The notes beneath the pieces are model-generated. The model searched no databases, was not told the DNA's origin, and saw only the letters and a program-made list of their open reading frames with translations. Positions 24,123 to 32,577 of a stretch of 64,000 bases of DNA are shown one piece after another. The position numbers were made by a program, and so were the translations under genes. Origin of the DNA: an uncultured bacterium (lineage in GTDB: Bacteria; Bacteroidota; Bacteroidia; Bacteroidales; Muribaculaceae); NCBI GenBank assembly GCA_905214735.1, contig CAJMNI010000007.1, positions 1 through 64,000 on the forward strand, given 5' to 3'. How positions within the stretch are numbered: the stretch's first letter is position 1; each line of letters begins with the position of its first letter.

Positions 24123-24701
24123 ATGAAAATCAGAGTAAAAGAGATCGAGAAGCGTGTGATAGCGCTTCTCGATGAAAACGAGGCGATACTCGACGAGCGT
24201 GTAACCTACGGCGATCCGGAGACGGAACTACGCACGCTGATAGAGATGCTGCTACCTGACGCGGCGCGTATGGTGCTCGCTGAGCTTCCGGCGTCGCGGC
24301 TGAGCGAATGCAGCCGGCTTCCGGTCGCCGGACTGAGACATCTGTCGGGAAGAATGGCCGCGCTCCCGCTTCCGCATGACTTCCTGCGCTTGCTCTATTT
24401 CCGCATGAGCGACTGGGACCGGGGAGTGTCGGAGGCGCTCGTGGCCGGAGGAGAGGCTTATCAGCTCCGGTTTCGGGAAGGGGGAAGGCGCCGGCGGGGC
24501 GCAGTGGCAGTCACCGGAGCGGGAGAGGAGAAGATGCTCGAGATATTCGGCACCGGCAGCGACTCGACCGTGGTTTCGGCCTGTTATCTTGGAGCGCCTG
24601 AAATAGTCGACGGCATGATCGACATCCCCGCCTCCGCCCTTTACGACATAGCCTCGAAAATCGCCTCTATGGTGAAAGAATTGACAGAACACAACGACTG
24701 A
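24123..24701 (+). CDS. hypothetical protein, possible head-tail adaptor
   Basis: A 192-residue protein that I cannot assign to a family. The N-terminal half is predicted to be largely helical (VKEIEKRVIALLDENEAILDE, ETELRTLIEMLLPDAARMVL). The second half mixes strands and helices (DFLRLLYFRMSDWDRGV, MIDIPASALYDIASKIASMV). Helical proteins of this size directly after a capsid gene are often head-completion adaptors, so that role is a reasonable guess by position. It has no signal peptide and no cysteine motif. It ends 4 bases before the holin-like gene starts. Confidence 0.6.
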   Translation: MKIRVKEIEKRVIALLDENEAILDERVTYGDPETELRTLIEMLLPDAARMVLAELPASRLSECSRLPVAGLRHLSGRMAALPLPHDFLRLLYFRMSDWDRGVSEALVAGGEAYQLRFREGGRRRRGAVAVTGAGEEKMLEIFGTGSDSTVVSACYLGAPEIVDGMIDIPASALYDIASKIASMVKELTEHND

Positions 24702-24705
24702 GAAA

Positions 24706-24894
24706 ATGAAGAAAGTTACATTGCAATTGATTTGCGCCATGGCGCTCGTGGCGTTGGGATGCGGACTGCTCCTTGCAGCGTTTGTCGTCCCTCCCGAGGG
24801 GGAGATCGACAGCTCCGTGCTGGTGGCTTTCGGCGAGATCCTGACCTTCAGCGGAGCCTTGTTTGGCGTCGATTACCGTTACAAGGCGAAATGA
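24706..24894 (+). CDS. holin-like small membrane protein
   Basis: A 62-residue protein with two predicted membrane helices: LICAMALVALGCGLLLAAFVV (residues about 8-28) and VLVAFGEILTFSGALFGV (about 38-55), joined by a short acidic loop and ending in a basic tail (YRYKAK). This size and topology are those of class II holins, and the next gene encodes a murein amidase without a signal peptide, which would need a membrane pore to reach its substrate. The function is inferred from topology and neighbourhood, since holins share little sequence. Confidence 0.6.
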   Translation: MKKVTLQLICAMALVALGCGLLLAAFVVPPEGEIDSSVLVAFGEILTFSGALFGVDYRYKAK

Positions 24895-24924
24895 TCAATA
24901 GAAACTTACAATTTTATATCGAGA

Positions 24925-25326
24925 ATGAGAAAGATAGATGAAATCATAATACACTGCAGTGCCACTCCCGAGGGCCGCGACCACAGCGTGGCCGATATCA
25001 CGGCGTGGCACCGCGCGCGAGGCTTCCGCACGATAGGTTATCATTACCTGGTGCATATCGACGGGAGAGTGGAGCGGGGAAGGCCCGAGAGTGAAATCGG
25101 GGCTCATTGCCTGGGCCACAATGCCCGTTCGATCGGAGTTTGCTATGTGGGCGGTCTGGCCTCCGATTGCAAGACGCCCAGAGACACGCGCACGCCGGAG
25201 CAGCGGCGCATGCTTCGCGAGCTTGTAAAAGGATTGCAGAGGAAATATCGCGGGGCGAAAGTTTACGGCCATCGCGATTTCGCAGCCAAGGCGTGTCCAT
25301 GTTTCGACGTCGCCACCGAACTATGA
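24925..25326 (+). CDS. T7-lysozyme-type N-acetylmuramoyl-L-alanine amidase (endolysin)
   Basis: This 133-residue Amidase_2 enzyme should cleave the bond between muramic acid and the stem peptide. Zinc ligands H10 (IIIHCSAT), H116 (VYGHRDF) and C124 (KACPCF) match T7 lysozyme H17, H122 and C130. Y39 (TIGYHY) and K122 match its catalytic Y46 and K128, with identical spacing among all five, so the enzyme looks active. There is no signal peptide, as expected for a phage endolysin released through a holin. It is the last gene of the cassette and converges with the DUF2723 gene. Confidence 0.88.
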   Translation: MRKIDEIIIHCSATPEGRDHSVADITAWHRARGFRTIGYHYLVHIDGRVERGRPESEIGAHCLGHNARSIGVCYVGGLASDCKTPRDTRTPEQRRMLRELVKGLQRKYRGAKVYGHRDFAAKACPCFDVATEL

Positions 25327-25397
25327 CTCGAACTATGCCCCGGACTATTACCCGGGAGAATGCCCCGGTTATTGCCGGCAGCTGTCAGGCTCTTCCG

Positions 25398-28300
25398 CTA
25401 TTGCGGGGGAGCCATTGCTTTTCTAAGGCGCGGGGGAAGAGCCTTCCTGTATTCGTTCCATTGGCGGATCCGGAGCGAGTCGACGAGCAGGAGCTCGGCG
25501 GCGCGTTTCCGGAGTCGCGTTGCTTCGGCGGCATCCATTCCCCGGTTTCTCATTGAATCGGCCACCATGACCATGGTCTTGCTCATCTGCTTGCGCACCG
25601 AGAAGACCGAGTCGTCGGAAAGATATGCGCCGTAGGAGAGGGGATGCTCTCCGAGAGGCTTGTCGGCCATGAGGATAGCCTTCCGGGCTTCGGCGATATG
25701 TCCGTGGCCGGTAAGGATTATCGCAGCCCTGACAAGCGCGAGCCTCTGGTGGGCCACCTGATGGGCCGGCGTCTCGTCCATATAGGGGTTGGTGCCGGGC
25801 GGGTTGGGGGTGGTCATCACCTTCAGCGATGAAATGAGCAGCGAGTCGAAATGCTCCGGGGCGCGGCCGTCGACGGTGATGCCGAACATCCAGGGATGGA
25901 CGTTGCTCCCCGAGATGCCGAGATGATGGCCCGAAGGCATGCCTCTCAGCCAATAGAAAGGCCGGGGACGGGGAGAGAGGGCGTTGGCGGTCATGAAGTT
26001 GAGAATCATGAGCTTGCGGAATTCCAGCGTGGTTCCCTGACCCGATCTCGTAAGATTGCGGAGCGGTATGCATTCCGAAGCTTCTCCGGGGATGGGGAGC
26101 CTGACCGCGTTCCAGGGGAGAATGGAGTCGGGATTGGCCTCGATAAACCGCAGCAGGGCCGGGGCGTCGACGGTATCCCGTCTTTTCGGGTCGAAAACGA
26201 CGTTGCCGAAACGTTTTTTCCAGATGTCATCCCCTTTCAGCAGCGAGGCGAGGGGGCGCGACGCCCTCCATTCTCGCAGCATAGAGGCGGCATATTTCGG
26301 CATTGTGAGATAGGAGAGGTTGATCACCCTGACATCCTGACGGATACCCTCCACTTCCACGGCATACCAGAGGGGGAAAGTGAAATTGTCGCCGTCGACG
26401 AAAATCACGGCCTGCTCCTCCACGGAGCGGAGAGTGTTTGCGCTCACTTCGCGGGCCACGGTGCGATCCGAGCGGTCGTGGTCGTCATAGTTTTCGGCAA
26501 GCATCCAGGCCGCCACTCCGAGCGGAAGGATATAATCGAGCGGCGAGCGGAAGAGGCGGGCGAGGGCGAGGGCGCCGAAACCTACCCAGACAGAGAATGC
26601 GAAATAAGATCCGAGGAAAGAATAGTCGCGTTCGCGCGGTTCGCAAGGCGACTGGTTGAGATAGACCACGATCGCGATTCCAGAAAGGATGAAGAGCACG
26701 AAAGTGATCGCATCGGTCTGCTGACCGCGTCGGCGGGCGCCGGCGAGCCAGACTGCGCCGAAGATTCCGAGGATGAGCGGGAGCATGAAATATCTGTTGC
26801 GGCCGGGATTGTCGCGGCCTGCGTCGGCGGGCATAAGCTCGTCGGGGCCGAGCATCGCCTCGTCGAAGGGGGCGATACCGGTGATGAAATTGCCGTTCTG
26901 CACCTCTCCCTGGGCCGGGATGTCGTTCTGCCGGCCCGAGAAATTCCAGAGCAGATAGCGCATATACAAATATCCGATCTGATAGCTTGCGAGCCACTGG
27001 GCATGCTGCAGATAGGTCGGGTGGTAGGAATGGGGATCTCCGCGCCGGCCCGAAGCGTCGGCTCGCGCCACGGGATTTCCGGCCGAGTCGATGGCTTCCG
27101 TGATTTTCACGCGCGTCATGGTGGTGGTGTCCATCCCGAGCCAGTTGCCGTAGATCTTCAGGTCGAGCGGAGTCTTCGACGTGATGCGCGGGAACCACAT
27201 GTTGAGTTCCGGGGTCTCCATATAGAGATGGATGTTGCCGACCGAATCGTAAACGCCGGTGACGGGGTTGAGGGAGTATTCGGTGTGGGCGTTGGTCCAC
27301 TGATAACGCTTATAGCAGAACTTTCCGGTTTTCGGATCGCGCTCCTCCACAAACATCGGGCGCGAGAAGGGGGTGTTGCCGTAAAGGAGCGGTGCGGCGC
27401 CATATTGTTCGCGGGCCTGATAGGCGGCGAACGAGAAGGGGTTGTCGGGGAACTGCGCGTTGGCCGGAGCCGTGACATGGCCTCGGAAGGGGATGAGCGC
27501 GTAGGAGGCGTATCCGATGAGGAGCATGGTCAGCATCCACATCGAGAGATTGAGGCGCCGGGCCGAGAAATTCTCCGAGCGGACCATCAGCAGGGAGGCG
27601 AGGATGGCGATAGCGGCGCCGACCATGAAATGCCTGCTGAAAATGAATATTCCGGAGAGATAGATCGCGGGGAAAATCGCGAGCGCCATCAGGCCGCGGT
27701 TGTTGCTTTTGGCGGTGACGACGAGGGCGAGAATCAGCGAAGCTCCGAGAAGGAGGACATAGACGGCGACGCCGCTGAGGGGTGTCCAGCCGAGGGAGTT
27801 GACGGCGAAGAGCTCGAACTGCGAGGCGAGGGCGATTGTCGAGGGCATCATGCCGACGAGCACGCATCCGACGGCGGCGAGCGAAAGGAAGAAGATGAGG
27901 ATGAAGGAGGAGGGTTTTCTGAGACGACGCTTGATTCCCCAGATCATCGCGAGGGCCGGGATGCAGAGGAGATTGAGCTGGTGGATTCCGATGCTGAGTC
28001 CGAAGAGATAGGCGATAAGGATAAGATATCGCCAGGCTTTGCCCCGGTCGGGGATTGCGGCCCATTTCACCATGAGCCAGACGCAGACGGCGGTCATGAA
28101 GATCGACATTGCGTAGACCTCGGCCTCGACGGCGGAGAACCATACGGAATCTCCCCAGCCGAAGATGAGCGAACCGCACAAGGCGGCTCCGGCGGCGTAA
28201 ACGGCTCTGTTTGCGTGCCGGTTGCGGCGGGGTTTCGGGCGGCGGAGCCTCGTGGTGACGAAATAGGCGGCGGCAAAAATGATGCGGCAGAGGAAAAAGC

Positions 28301-28592
28301 CGGCGAAAGCGGTGAAAATGCCGCTGGAGAGGTTGACGGCAAGGGCCACGTGTTCAGGCCCCGGGGCAAACATCGTGACGATGCGCTCCGCGAGCATCCA
28401 GGTGGGGTTGCCGGGGGGATGGCCGGTTTCGAGCAGATAGGCTCCGGCCACATATTCGGGGCAATCCCAATAGCTCACCGTCGGGGGGACGGTGAGCCAG
28501 TAGGTGGCCAGAAGCAGGAAAAACACGATCCATGCCGTCGCGAGGTCAATGCGGCGCACATATCGGCGGGTCCTGCTGATGCGGTCAGTCAT
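25398..28592 (-). CDS. DUF2723 multi-pass membrane protein, GT-C-type glycosyltransferase-like
   Basis: At 1,064 residues this is a large inner-membrane protein. The first ~650 residues contain about a dozen hydrophobic helices. After the first helix comes TVSYWDCPEYVAGAYLLETGHPPG, with an acidic pair of the type used by PMT-like GT-C enzymes in their first periplasmic loop. The C-terminal ~350 residues are soluble (AVIFVDGDNFTFPLWY, NPYMDETPAHQVAHQRL) and likely periplasmic. The known comparison is with protein O-mannosyltransferases, and a role in transferring a sugar from a lipid carrier to protein or glycan is inferred. Downstream neighbours on its operon side are fcl and a GT4 gene, which fits glycan work. 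Confidence 0.8.
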   Translation of the reverse strand: MTDRISRTRRYVRRIDLATAWIVFFLLLATYWLTVPPTVSYWDCPEYVAGAYLLETGHPPGNPTWMLAERIVTMFAPGPEHVALAVNLSSGIFTAFAGFFLCRIIFAAAYFVTTRLRRPKPRRNRHANRAVYAAGAALCGSLIFGWGDSVWFSAVEAEVYAMSIFMTAVCVWLMVKWAAIPDRGKAWRYLILIAYLFGLSIGIHQLNLLCIPALAMIWGIKRRLRKPSSFILIFFLSLAAVGCVLVGMMPSTIALASQFELFAVNSLGWTPLSGVAVYVLLLGASLILALVVTAKSNNRGLMALAIFPAIYLSGIFIFSRHFMVGAAIAILASLLMVRSENFSARRLNLSMWMLTMLLIGYASYALIPFRGHVTAPANAQFPDNPFSFAAYQAREQYGAAPLLYGNTPFSRPMFVEERDPKTGKFCYKRYQWTNAHTEYSLNPVTGVYDSVGNIHLYMETPELNMWFPRITSKTPLDLKIYGNWLGMDTTTMTRVKITEAIDSAGNPVARADASGRRGDPHSYHPTYLQHAQWLASYQIGYLYMRYLLWNFSGRQNDIPAQGEVQNGNFITGIAPFDEAMLGPDELMPADAGRDNPGRNRYFMLPLILGIFGAVWLAGARRRGQQTDAITFVLFILSGIAIVVYLNQSPCEPRERDYSFLGSYFAFSVWVGFGALALARLFRSPLDYILPLGVAAWMLAENYDDHDRSDRTVAREVSANTLRSVEEQAVIFVDGDNFTFPLWYAVEVEGIRQDVRVINLSYLTMPKYAASMLREWRASRPLASLLKGDDIWKKRFGNVVFDPKRRDTVDAPALLRFIEANPDSILPWNAVRLPIPGEASECIPLRNLTRSGQGTTLEFRKLMILNFMTANALSPRPRPFYWLRGMPSGHHLGISGSNVHPWMFGITVDGRAPEHFDSLLISSLKVMTTPNPPGTNPYMDETPAHQVAHQRLALVRAAIILTGHGHIAEARKAILMADKPLGEHPLSYGAYLSDDSVFSVRKQMSKTMVMVADSMRNRGMDAAEATRLRKRAAELLLVDSLRIRQWNEYRKALPPRLRKAMAPPQ

Positions 28593-28635
28593 TCGAAACC
28601 GGGAATTAATGGGATGAAATCGGCGCGGACGGAGA

Positions 28636-29577
28636 TCAGCGCTCGGCTCTCATCGGATTGTTGAGGAAATCTTCGTAGGCGAGGCGGATGCCGTCGGGCA
28701 GCTCAGTGGAGTAGGTCCAGCCCAGAGCCGTGGCTTTCGACACGTCGAGGAGCTTGCGGGGAGTGCCGTTGGGCATGTCGGTGTTCCAGAGGATGCGACC
28801 CTTGTAGCCGACGACATCGGCCACGATCTCGGTGAGCTCCTTGATAGTCACCTCTTTTCCTGTTCCGGCGTTGACGGTCTCATTGCCCGAATAGTTGTTC
28901 ATCAGGAAGACGCAGAGGTCGGCGAGGTCGTCGACATAGAGGAATTCGCGGAGCGGCGAGCCGTCGCCCCAGCAAGTCACCTCCTCGGCGCCCGACTCCT
29001 TGGCTTCATGGAAACGGCGGATGAGGGCCGGAAGCACATGGGAATGGGTAGGGTGGTAGTTGTCGTTGGGACCGTAGAGATTCGTCGGCATCACGGAGAT
29101 ATAGTCCGTGCCATACTGGCGGTTGAGATACTCGCAATATTTCAGGCCGGAGATTTTGGCGAGGGCGTATGCCTCGTTGGTCTTCTCGAGGGCCGAGGTG
29201 AGCAGGCAGCTTTCGGGCATCGGCTGCGGGGCGAGGCGGGGATAGATGCAGCTCGAGCCGAGGAACTCGAGTTTGCGGCAGCCATTGTGCCAGGCGGCGT
29301 TGATCACGTTCATCTCCAGCATCATGTTCTGATAGAGGAAGTCGGCCGGAGCCTTGTCGTTGGCCTCGATTCCACCCACCTTTGCGGCGGCGAGGAAAAC
29401 ATATTCCGGTTTCTCCTCGGCGAAAAATTTCTCCACCTCGTCCTGGCGGGTGAGGTCGAGCTCATGGTGGGTGCGGGTGATGATGTTGTCATAACCGAGC
29501 TCGCGGAGCCGGCGAACGATAGCCGAACCGACCATTCCGCGGTGTCCGGCCACATATATTTTCGAATTCTTTTCCAT
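28636..29577 (-). CDS. fcl: GDP-L-fucose synthase
   Basis: Fcl epimerises and reduces GDP-4-keto-6-deoxymannose to GDP-L-fucose, completing the path started by Gmd. The NADP site is VAGHRGMVGSAIVRRL. The catalytic Ser is in FLGSSCIYPRLAPQP, and Tyr-x3-Lys is in YALAKISGLKYCEYLNRQYG. NLYGPNDNYHPTHSHVLPALIRRFHEA is the family signature region. It has 313 residues, the normal size. It lies 43 bases upstream of DUF2723 and 25 bases after a GT4 gene on the same strand, so fucose is a likely substrate sugar of this glycan block. Confidence 0.95.
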   Translation of the reverse strand: MEKNSKIYVAGHRGMVGSAIVRRLRELGYDNIITRTHHELDLTRQDEVEKFFAEEKPEYVFLAAAKVGGIEANDKAPADFLYQNMMLEMNVINAAWHNGCRKLEFLGSSCIYPRLAPQPMPESCLLTSALEKTNEAYALAKISGLKYCEYLNRQYGTDYISVMPTNLYGPNDNYHPTHSHVLPALIRRFHEAKESGAEEVTCWGDGSPLREFLYVDDLADLCVFLMNNYSGNETVNAGTGKEVTIKELTEIVADVVGYKGRILWNTDMPNGTPRKLLDVSKATALGWTYSTELPDGIRLAYEDFLNNPMRAER

Positions 29578-29602
29578 TTTGAAAGATTCTATATTTTGAC
29601 GA

Positions 29603-30697
29603 TTACACGTAAAGTTTTTCGAGTTCTCTTATAAAAACGGGCCAGCTGAGCCTTGCGGTATATGCCTCGTAGGCATTCTTGCCGATTTCGGCCCTGAGGT
29701 CGGGATTCCCGATAAGTTTTCTCATGGCGTCGGCCATCTTTTCGGGGTCGGCGGCAGGGACGAAAATGGCGGTCTTGTCATCTTCGAGATATTCCGGCTG
29801 TGCGCCGCCGGTGGTGCAGATCTGCGGGCGCCCGCAGGCCATGGTGTGGAGATTTGGCATTCCGAAGCCCTCTTTTTTGATAGAGGGATGGATTGCGAAG
29901 TGCGACTCGTAGATGAGCCTGGAGTCCATATCGGGGGCGATTTTCCAGTCGATAAGGTCCATCACGCCGAGTTTCATGGCCCGGCGTCGGAGAGTATCGA
30001 GATAATCGGGATTTCCGGGGCCGGCGATGCGGAGCCTCATCTTTATGCCTTTCAGGAAAGAGAGGGCGTCGATCACGGTCTCGATCCCTTTACCGCTGAC
30101 CACGGGGCCATGGCAGATGGCAATTACAGGGCCCTTTTCCGGGGCTGGCGGGGGAGAGGGGAAATCGCGGTTGATCGAGTTGGGGATGAAATGCACCCTG
30201 CGTTCGGGGATGGGGCAGCGACCGGTTCCCTCCCATGTGGAGAAAAACTCGCGGTGGGCGGCGTGCGATACGAAGATATGGGCGTCGATCTTGTTGTAGA
30301 TCAGCCGGAGGAGCCGGGAGTCGTGGGCCGGTTCGACGGTATGCTGGGTGCAGATGATCGTGAGGTCGTGGCGCTTGGCTATTCGTTTGGCCACAAGGGC
30401 AGTGAAGGCATCGCGGTAACGGTGCACGTGGATCACGCCTTCCCTATCGGGGATTTCGCGGAAGAGGCGGGCGAGGCGGAGGGCCGAAGTCGGGTCGATC
30501 AGGCCGCGTAGCGGGGCGTGGCGCAGCGTGATGCCTTCGCGTCGGAAACGCTCGTCGACCACGCGGGCGTCGCGGGTGACGGCGGTCACATGCCAGCCAT
30601 TGTTGAGGAAATGGCGGCAGATGTCGCAGGCATATCGCTGGAGGCTCCCCCAGCGATTTGATGGAACGAGATGAATGAGATGGCGCCTTTGAGCCAT
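29603..30697 (-). CDS. GT4-family glycosyltransferase
   Basis: A 364-residue GT-B-fold enzyme. The N-terminal domain holds the acceptor-site segment VPSNRWGSLQRYACDICRHF and HVHRYRDAFTALVAKRIA. The C-terminal Glycos_transf_1 domain has IAICHGPVVSGKGIETVIDAL, and the nucleotide-sugar site HPSIKKEGFGMPNLHTMACGRP, with the E-x7-E-like pattern partly changed. It should add a sugar from an NDP donor to a lipid-linked or surface glycan at the cytoplasmic face. Donor and acceptor cannot be told from sequence. It precedes fcl with a 25-base gap. Confidence 0.85.
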   Translation of the reverse strand: MAQRRHLIHLVPSNRWGSLQRYACDICRHFLNNGWHVTAVTRDARVVDERFRREGITLRHAPLRGLIDPTSALRLARLFREIPDREGVIHVHRYRDAFTALVAKRIAKRHDLTIICTQHTVEPAHDSRLLRLIYNKIDAHIFVSHAAHREFFSTWEGTGRCPIPERRVHFIPNSINRDFPSPPPAPEKGPVIAICHGPVVSGKGIETVIDALSFLKGIKMRLRIAGPGNPDYLDTLRRRAMKLGVMDLIDWKIAPDMDSRLIYESHFAIHPSIKKEGFGMPNLHTMACGRPQICTTGGAQPEYLEDDKTAIFVPAADPEKMADAMRKLIGNPDLRAEIGKNAYEAYTARLSWPVFIRELEKLYV

Positions 30698-30755
30698 TGA
30701 AGAAAATGGGCGTCCGCGCCTCGCGAAGGGGCGGGAAATCCGGATGAATCGTTAA

Positions 30756-31910
30756 TTAGTTCGTACTGGAGATCATCACGCGGATGTCGATGCTCGGCAT
30801 TCCGGTGTAAGATCCGATGAGTTTGTCGGTGAGCTTGCCGTCGAAGGTGACGATGCCGTTCTGCACTCCGGGGTTGGTGATCACCATTCCGCGGAAGTTC
30901 TCCTTGATAGCCATCTCGTTGAAGAAATATACGAGCACGTTGGAGAGGGCCATTGTCACCGTGCGGGGCACTGATATCGAGGGGTGGCTCTCGTTAAGGT
31001 CGATCACATAGACCGAATCCTTGAGCGACGACGAGAGGGATTTCGGGAATTCGAAGGGGCGGGTTGTGGGGCAGGTTATGATCACGTCGGCGCTCTTGAC
31101 GCGGTTGGTGAGCACGCGGGGATGGATCGCCACGAGCTCCACTCTCGGGTCGCAGCTCTGGCGGGCGATCTGGATGGAGCTGACGTCGTTGTCCATGAGC
31201 ACCACCTTTGCGCCGGCGGCCGCAGCCGCGTTGGCCGCAGCGATCGCCTCCATTCCGTTGCCGATGATTATCACCTCGCAGGGGTTGAGTCCGGCCACTC
31301 CGGCGAGGAGCACACCTTTTCCTCCTCCGAGATAGGAGAGGGACTCCTGGGCATACATTATGGCTCCGCGGCCGTCGATTTCGGCCACGATGTCGGCGAA
31401 GATCGTGATGTCCTGGCTGGAATACATATTGTCGAGGCAGCCGCAGGTGATCTTCTTCGAGAGGAGGGCCTGGATGGTCTGCTTGTCGAAGAGGGTGCGC
31501 TCCATCATGCAGAGGAGGGTGGCTCCCGAGGTCATCTTCTCCACGTCCTTCTGGCGCAGGGGAGTGTAGGAGAGCACGGTGTTGCATTTCAGGGCTTCCT
31601 CGCGGCTGACGATCTTGACACCATATTCGGCATAAGTCTCGTCGGAGAAACTGATGTCGACTCCGGCTCCCTCTTCCATCGAGATTTTGATGCCGGCGGA
31701 AGTAAGCATGCCGCATGTTTCGGGAGTGAGCAGCATTCTGGTTTCGTCGGTGTCGGCGTAGTTGCCGACAATTCCTATATGTATGCCGGGGGCTTGCTTT
31801 TCAATGATGCCGAAAGCGGGCTGAGTCCGCAGGTCGGGAGTTTCGACGGCTGCCGTCGGGCCGGAAGTTGTTCCGTTGTCGGCAGAGGCCGGATTCTTAT
31901 GTGATGTCAT
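30756..31910 (-). CDS. alanine dehydrogenase / transhydrogenase-alpha-like protein, divergent
   Basis: A 384-residue member of the AlaDh/PNT family. The NAD domain is clear (GGGKGVLLAGVAGLNPCEVIIIGNGMEAIAAANAAAAAGA), and so is the C-terminal PRTVTMALSNVLVYFFNE. The N-terminal domain differs. R58 in TDETRMLLTPE corresponds to the conserved substrate Arg, but the catalytic Lys of the family's VKVKEP block is replaced (SYTPLRQ, about 114-120), and the His of FTYLHLA is replaced (LLCMMERT, about 132-139). A 40-residue Ala/Thr-rich N-terminal extension is also unusual. It may not be a true alanine dehydrogenase. It is followed by the glycan genes, but a functional link is unclear. Confidence 0.7.
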   Translation of the reverse strand: MTSHKNPASADNGTTSGPTAAVETPDLRTQPAFGIIEKQAPGIHIGIVGNYADTDETRMLLTPETCGMLTSAGIKISMEEGAGVDISFSDETYAEYGVKIVSREEALKCNTVLSYTPLRQKDVEKMTSGATLLCMMERTLFDKQTIQALLSKKITCGCLDNMYSSQDITIFADIVAEIDGRGAIMYAQESLSYLGGGKGVLLAGVAGLNPCEVIIIGNGMEAIAAANAAAAAGAKVVLMDNDVSSIQIARQSCDPRVELVAIHPRVLTNRVKSADVIITCPTTRPFEFPKSLSSSLKDSVYVIDLNESHPSISVPRTVTMALSNVLVYFFNEMAIKENFRGMVITNPGVQNGIVTFDGKLTDKLIGSYTGMPSIDIRVMISSTN

Positions 31911-31978
31911 AGTTTAGAAGATGGTTAGTGGGTTTTCGGCGTCTGTCTGAGAAGCGCCGCAAACACCGGTATATAAAG

Positions 31979-32011
31979 CAAAATTAGCGAAAATCCGCGT
32001 TATTTGCAATT
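31979..32011 (-). promoter_or_regulatory. probable promoter of the alanine-dehydrogenase-like gene
   Basis: On the minus strand TAATTTTG (31986-31979) is an exact -7 box, and ATTG (32011-32008) is a one-mismatch -33 box at a 21-base spacing. It lies about 70 bases upstream of the start. Confidence 0.4.
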
Positions 32012-32016
32012 TTATG

Positions 32017-32568
32017 CTATTTTTTGTCGTCGGGGCGTTGACGATAGTCGTTGAGGAGGGGCATGAAGGCTTCGACCGAGCGGGAAATCTGGCGCGATGA
32101 TTCGAGTTCTTCGCCAGGGAAATGGATGGCTGCCCTGCAGTAGTGGGGAAGCCGGGCGGCGAGGGCGCGGTCGACCTCTTCCCTGATTTGAGCCGGAGTT
32201 TTACCGGCCATCAGCGGGCGCCGTGAATTGTTGGCTATCAGCCGGGTCGTGATGCGGTCGGAAGAGGTGTTGAGCCAGACGGTGACTCCTTTGGAGAGCA
32301 TGAAGTCCATGTTGTCGAAGAAGCAGGGTGTGCCCCCTCCGCAGCTGATCACCACATCCTCGAACTCACCGGCCTCGCGGAGCATCTCCCTTTCGATGCG
32401 GCGGAATTCATCTTCCCCTTTCTCTGCGAAGATTTTGGAGACTGTTGAGCGATAGCGCTGCTCGATATAGAAGTCGAGGTCGATAAACTGCATTCCGGTG
32501 TGCCGGGCGAGGGCGCGGCCGAAAGTGGTCTTGCCGGAAGCCATGTATCCTATGATGAAAATCGTCAT
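32017..32568 (-). CDS. aroK: shikimate kinase
   Basis: AroK phosphorylates shikimate at O3. The P-loop is IGYMASGKTTFGR. The shikimate-binding Asp is in FIDLDFYIEQRY, Arg contacts are in DEFRRIEREML, and SCGGGTPCF is the family's central glycine motif. The lid region has NNSRRPLMAG. It has 183 residues, typical. It is separate from aroB, which is fused to a HAD domain at 19425-21140, so the two shikimate-pathway genes here are in different operons. It follows the DUF2752 gene by 9 bases on the same strand. Confidence 0.93.
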   Translation of the reverse strand: MTIFIIGYMASGKTTFGRALARHTGMQFIDLDFYIEQRYRSTVSKIFAEKGEDEFRRIEREMLREAGEFEDVVISCGGGTPCFFDNMDFMLSKGVTVWLNTSSDRITTRLIANNSRRPLMAGKTPAQIREEVDRALAARLPHYCRAAIHFPGEELESSRQISRSVEAFMPLLNDYRQRPDDKK

Positions 32569-32577
32569 GCGGGTGAA

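Noticed and set aside
21392..25326. Complete prophage
   Set aside because: There is no integrase, repressor, terminase, portal or tail gene and no attachment repeats. It can be only a cassette or remnant.
25851..28664. 937-codon open frame on the plus strand opposite the DUF2723 gene
   Set aside because: It is antisense to a membrane protein with clear family features. Its translation is Gly/Glu/His/Arg-rich without domains, as expected from GC-rich codon use on the other strand.
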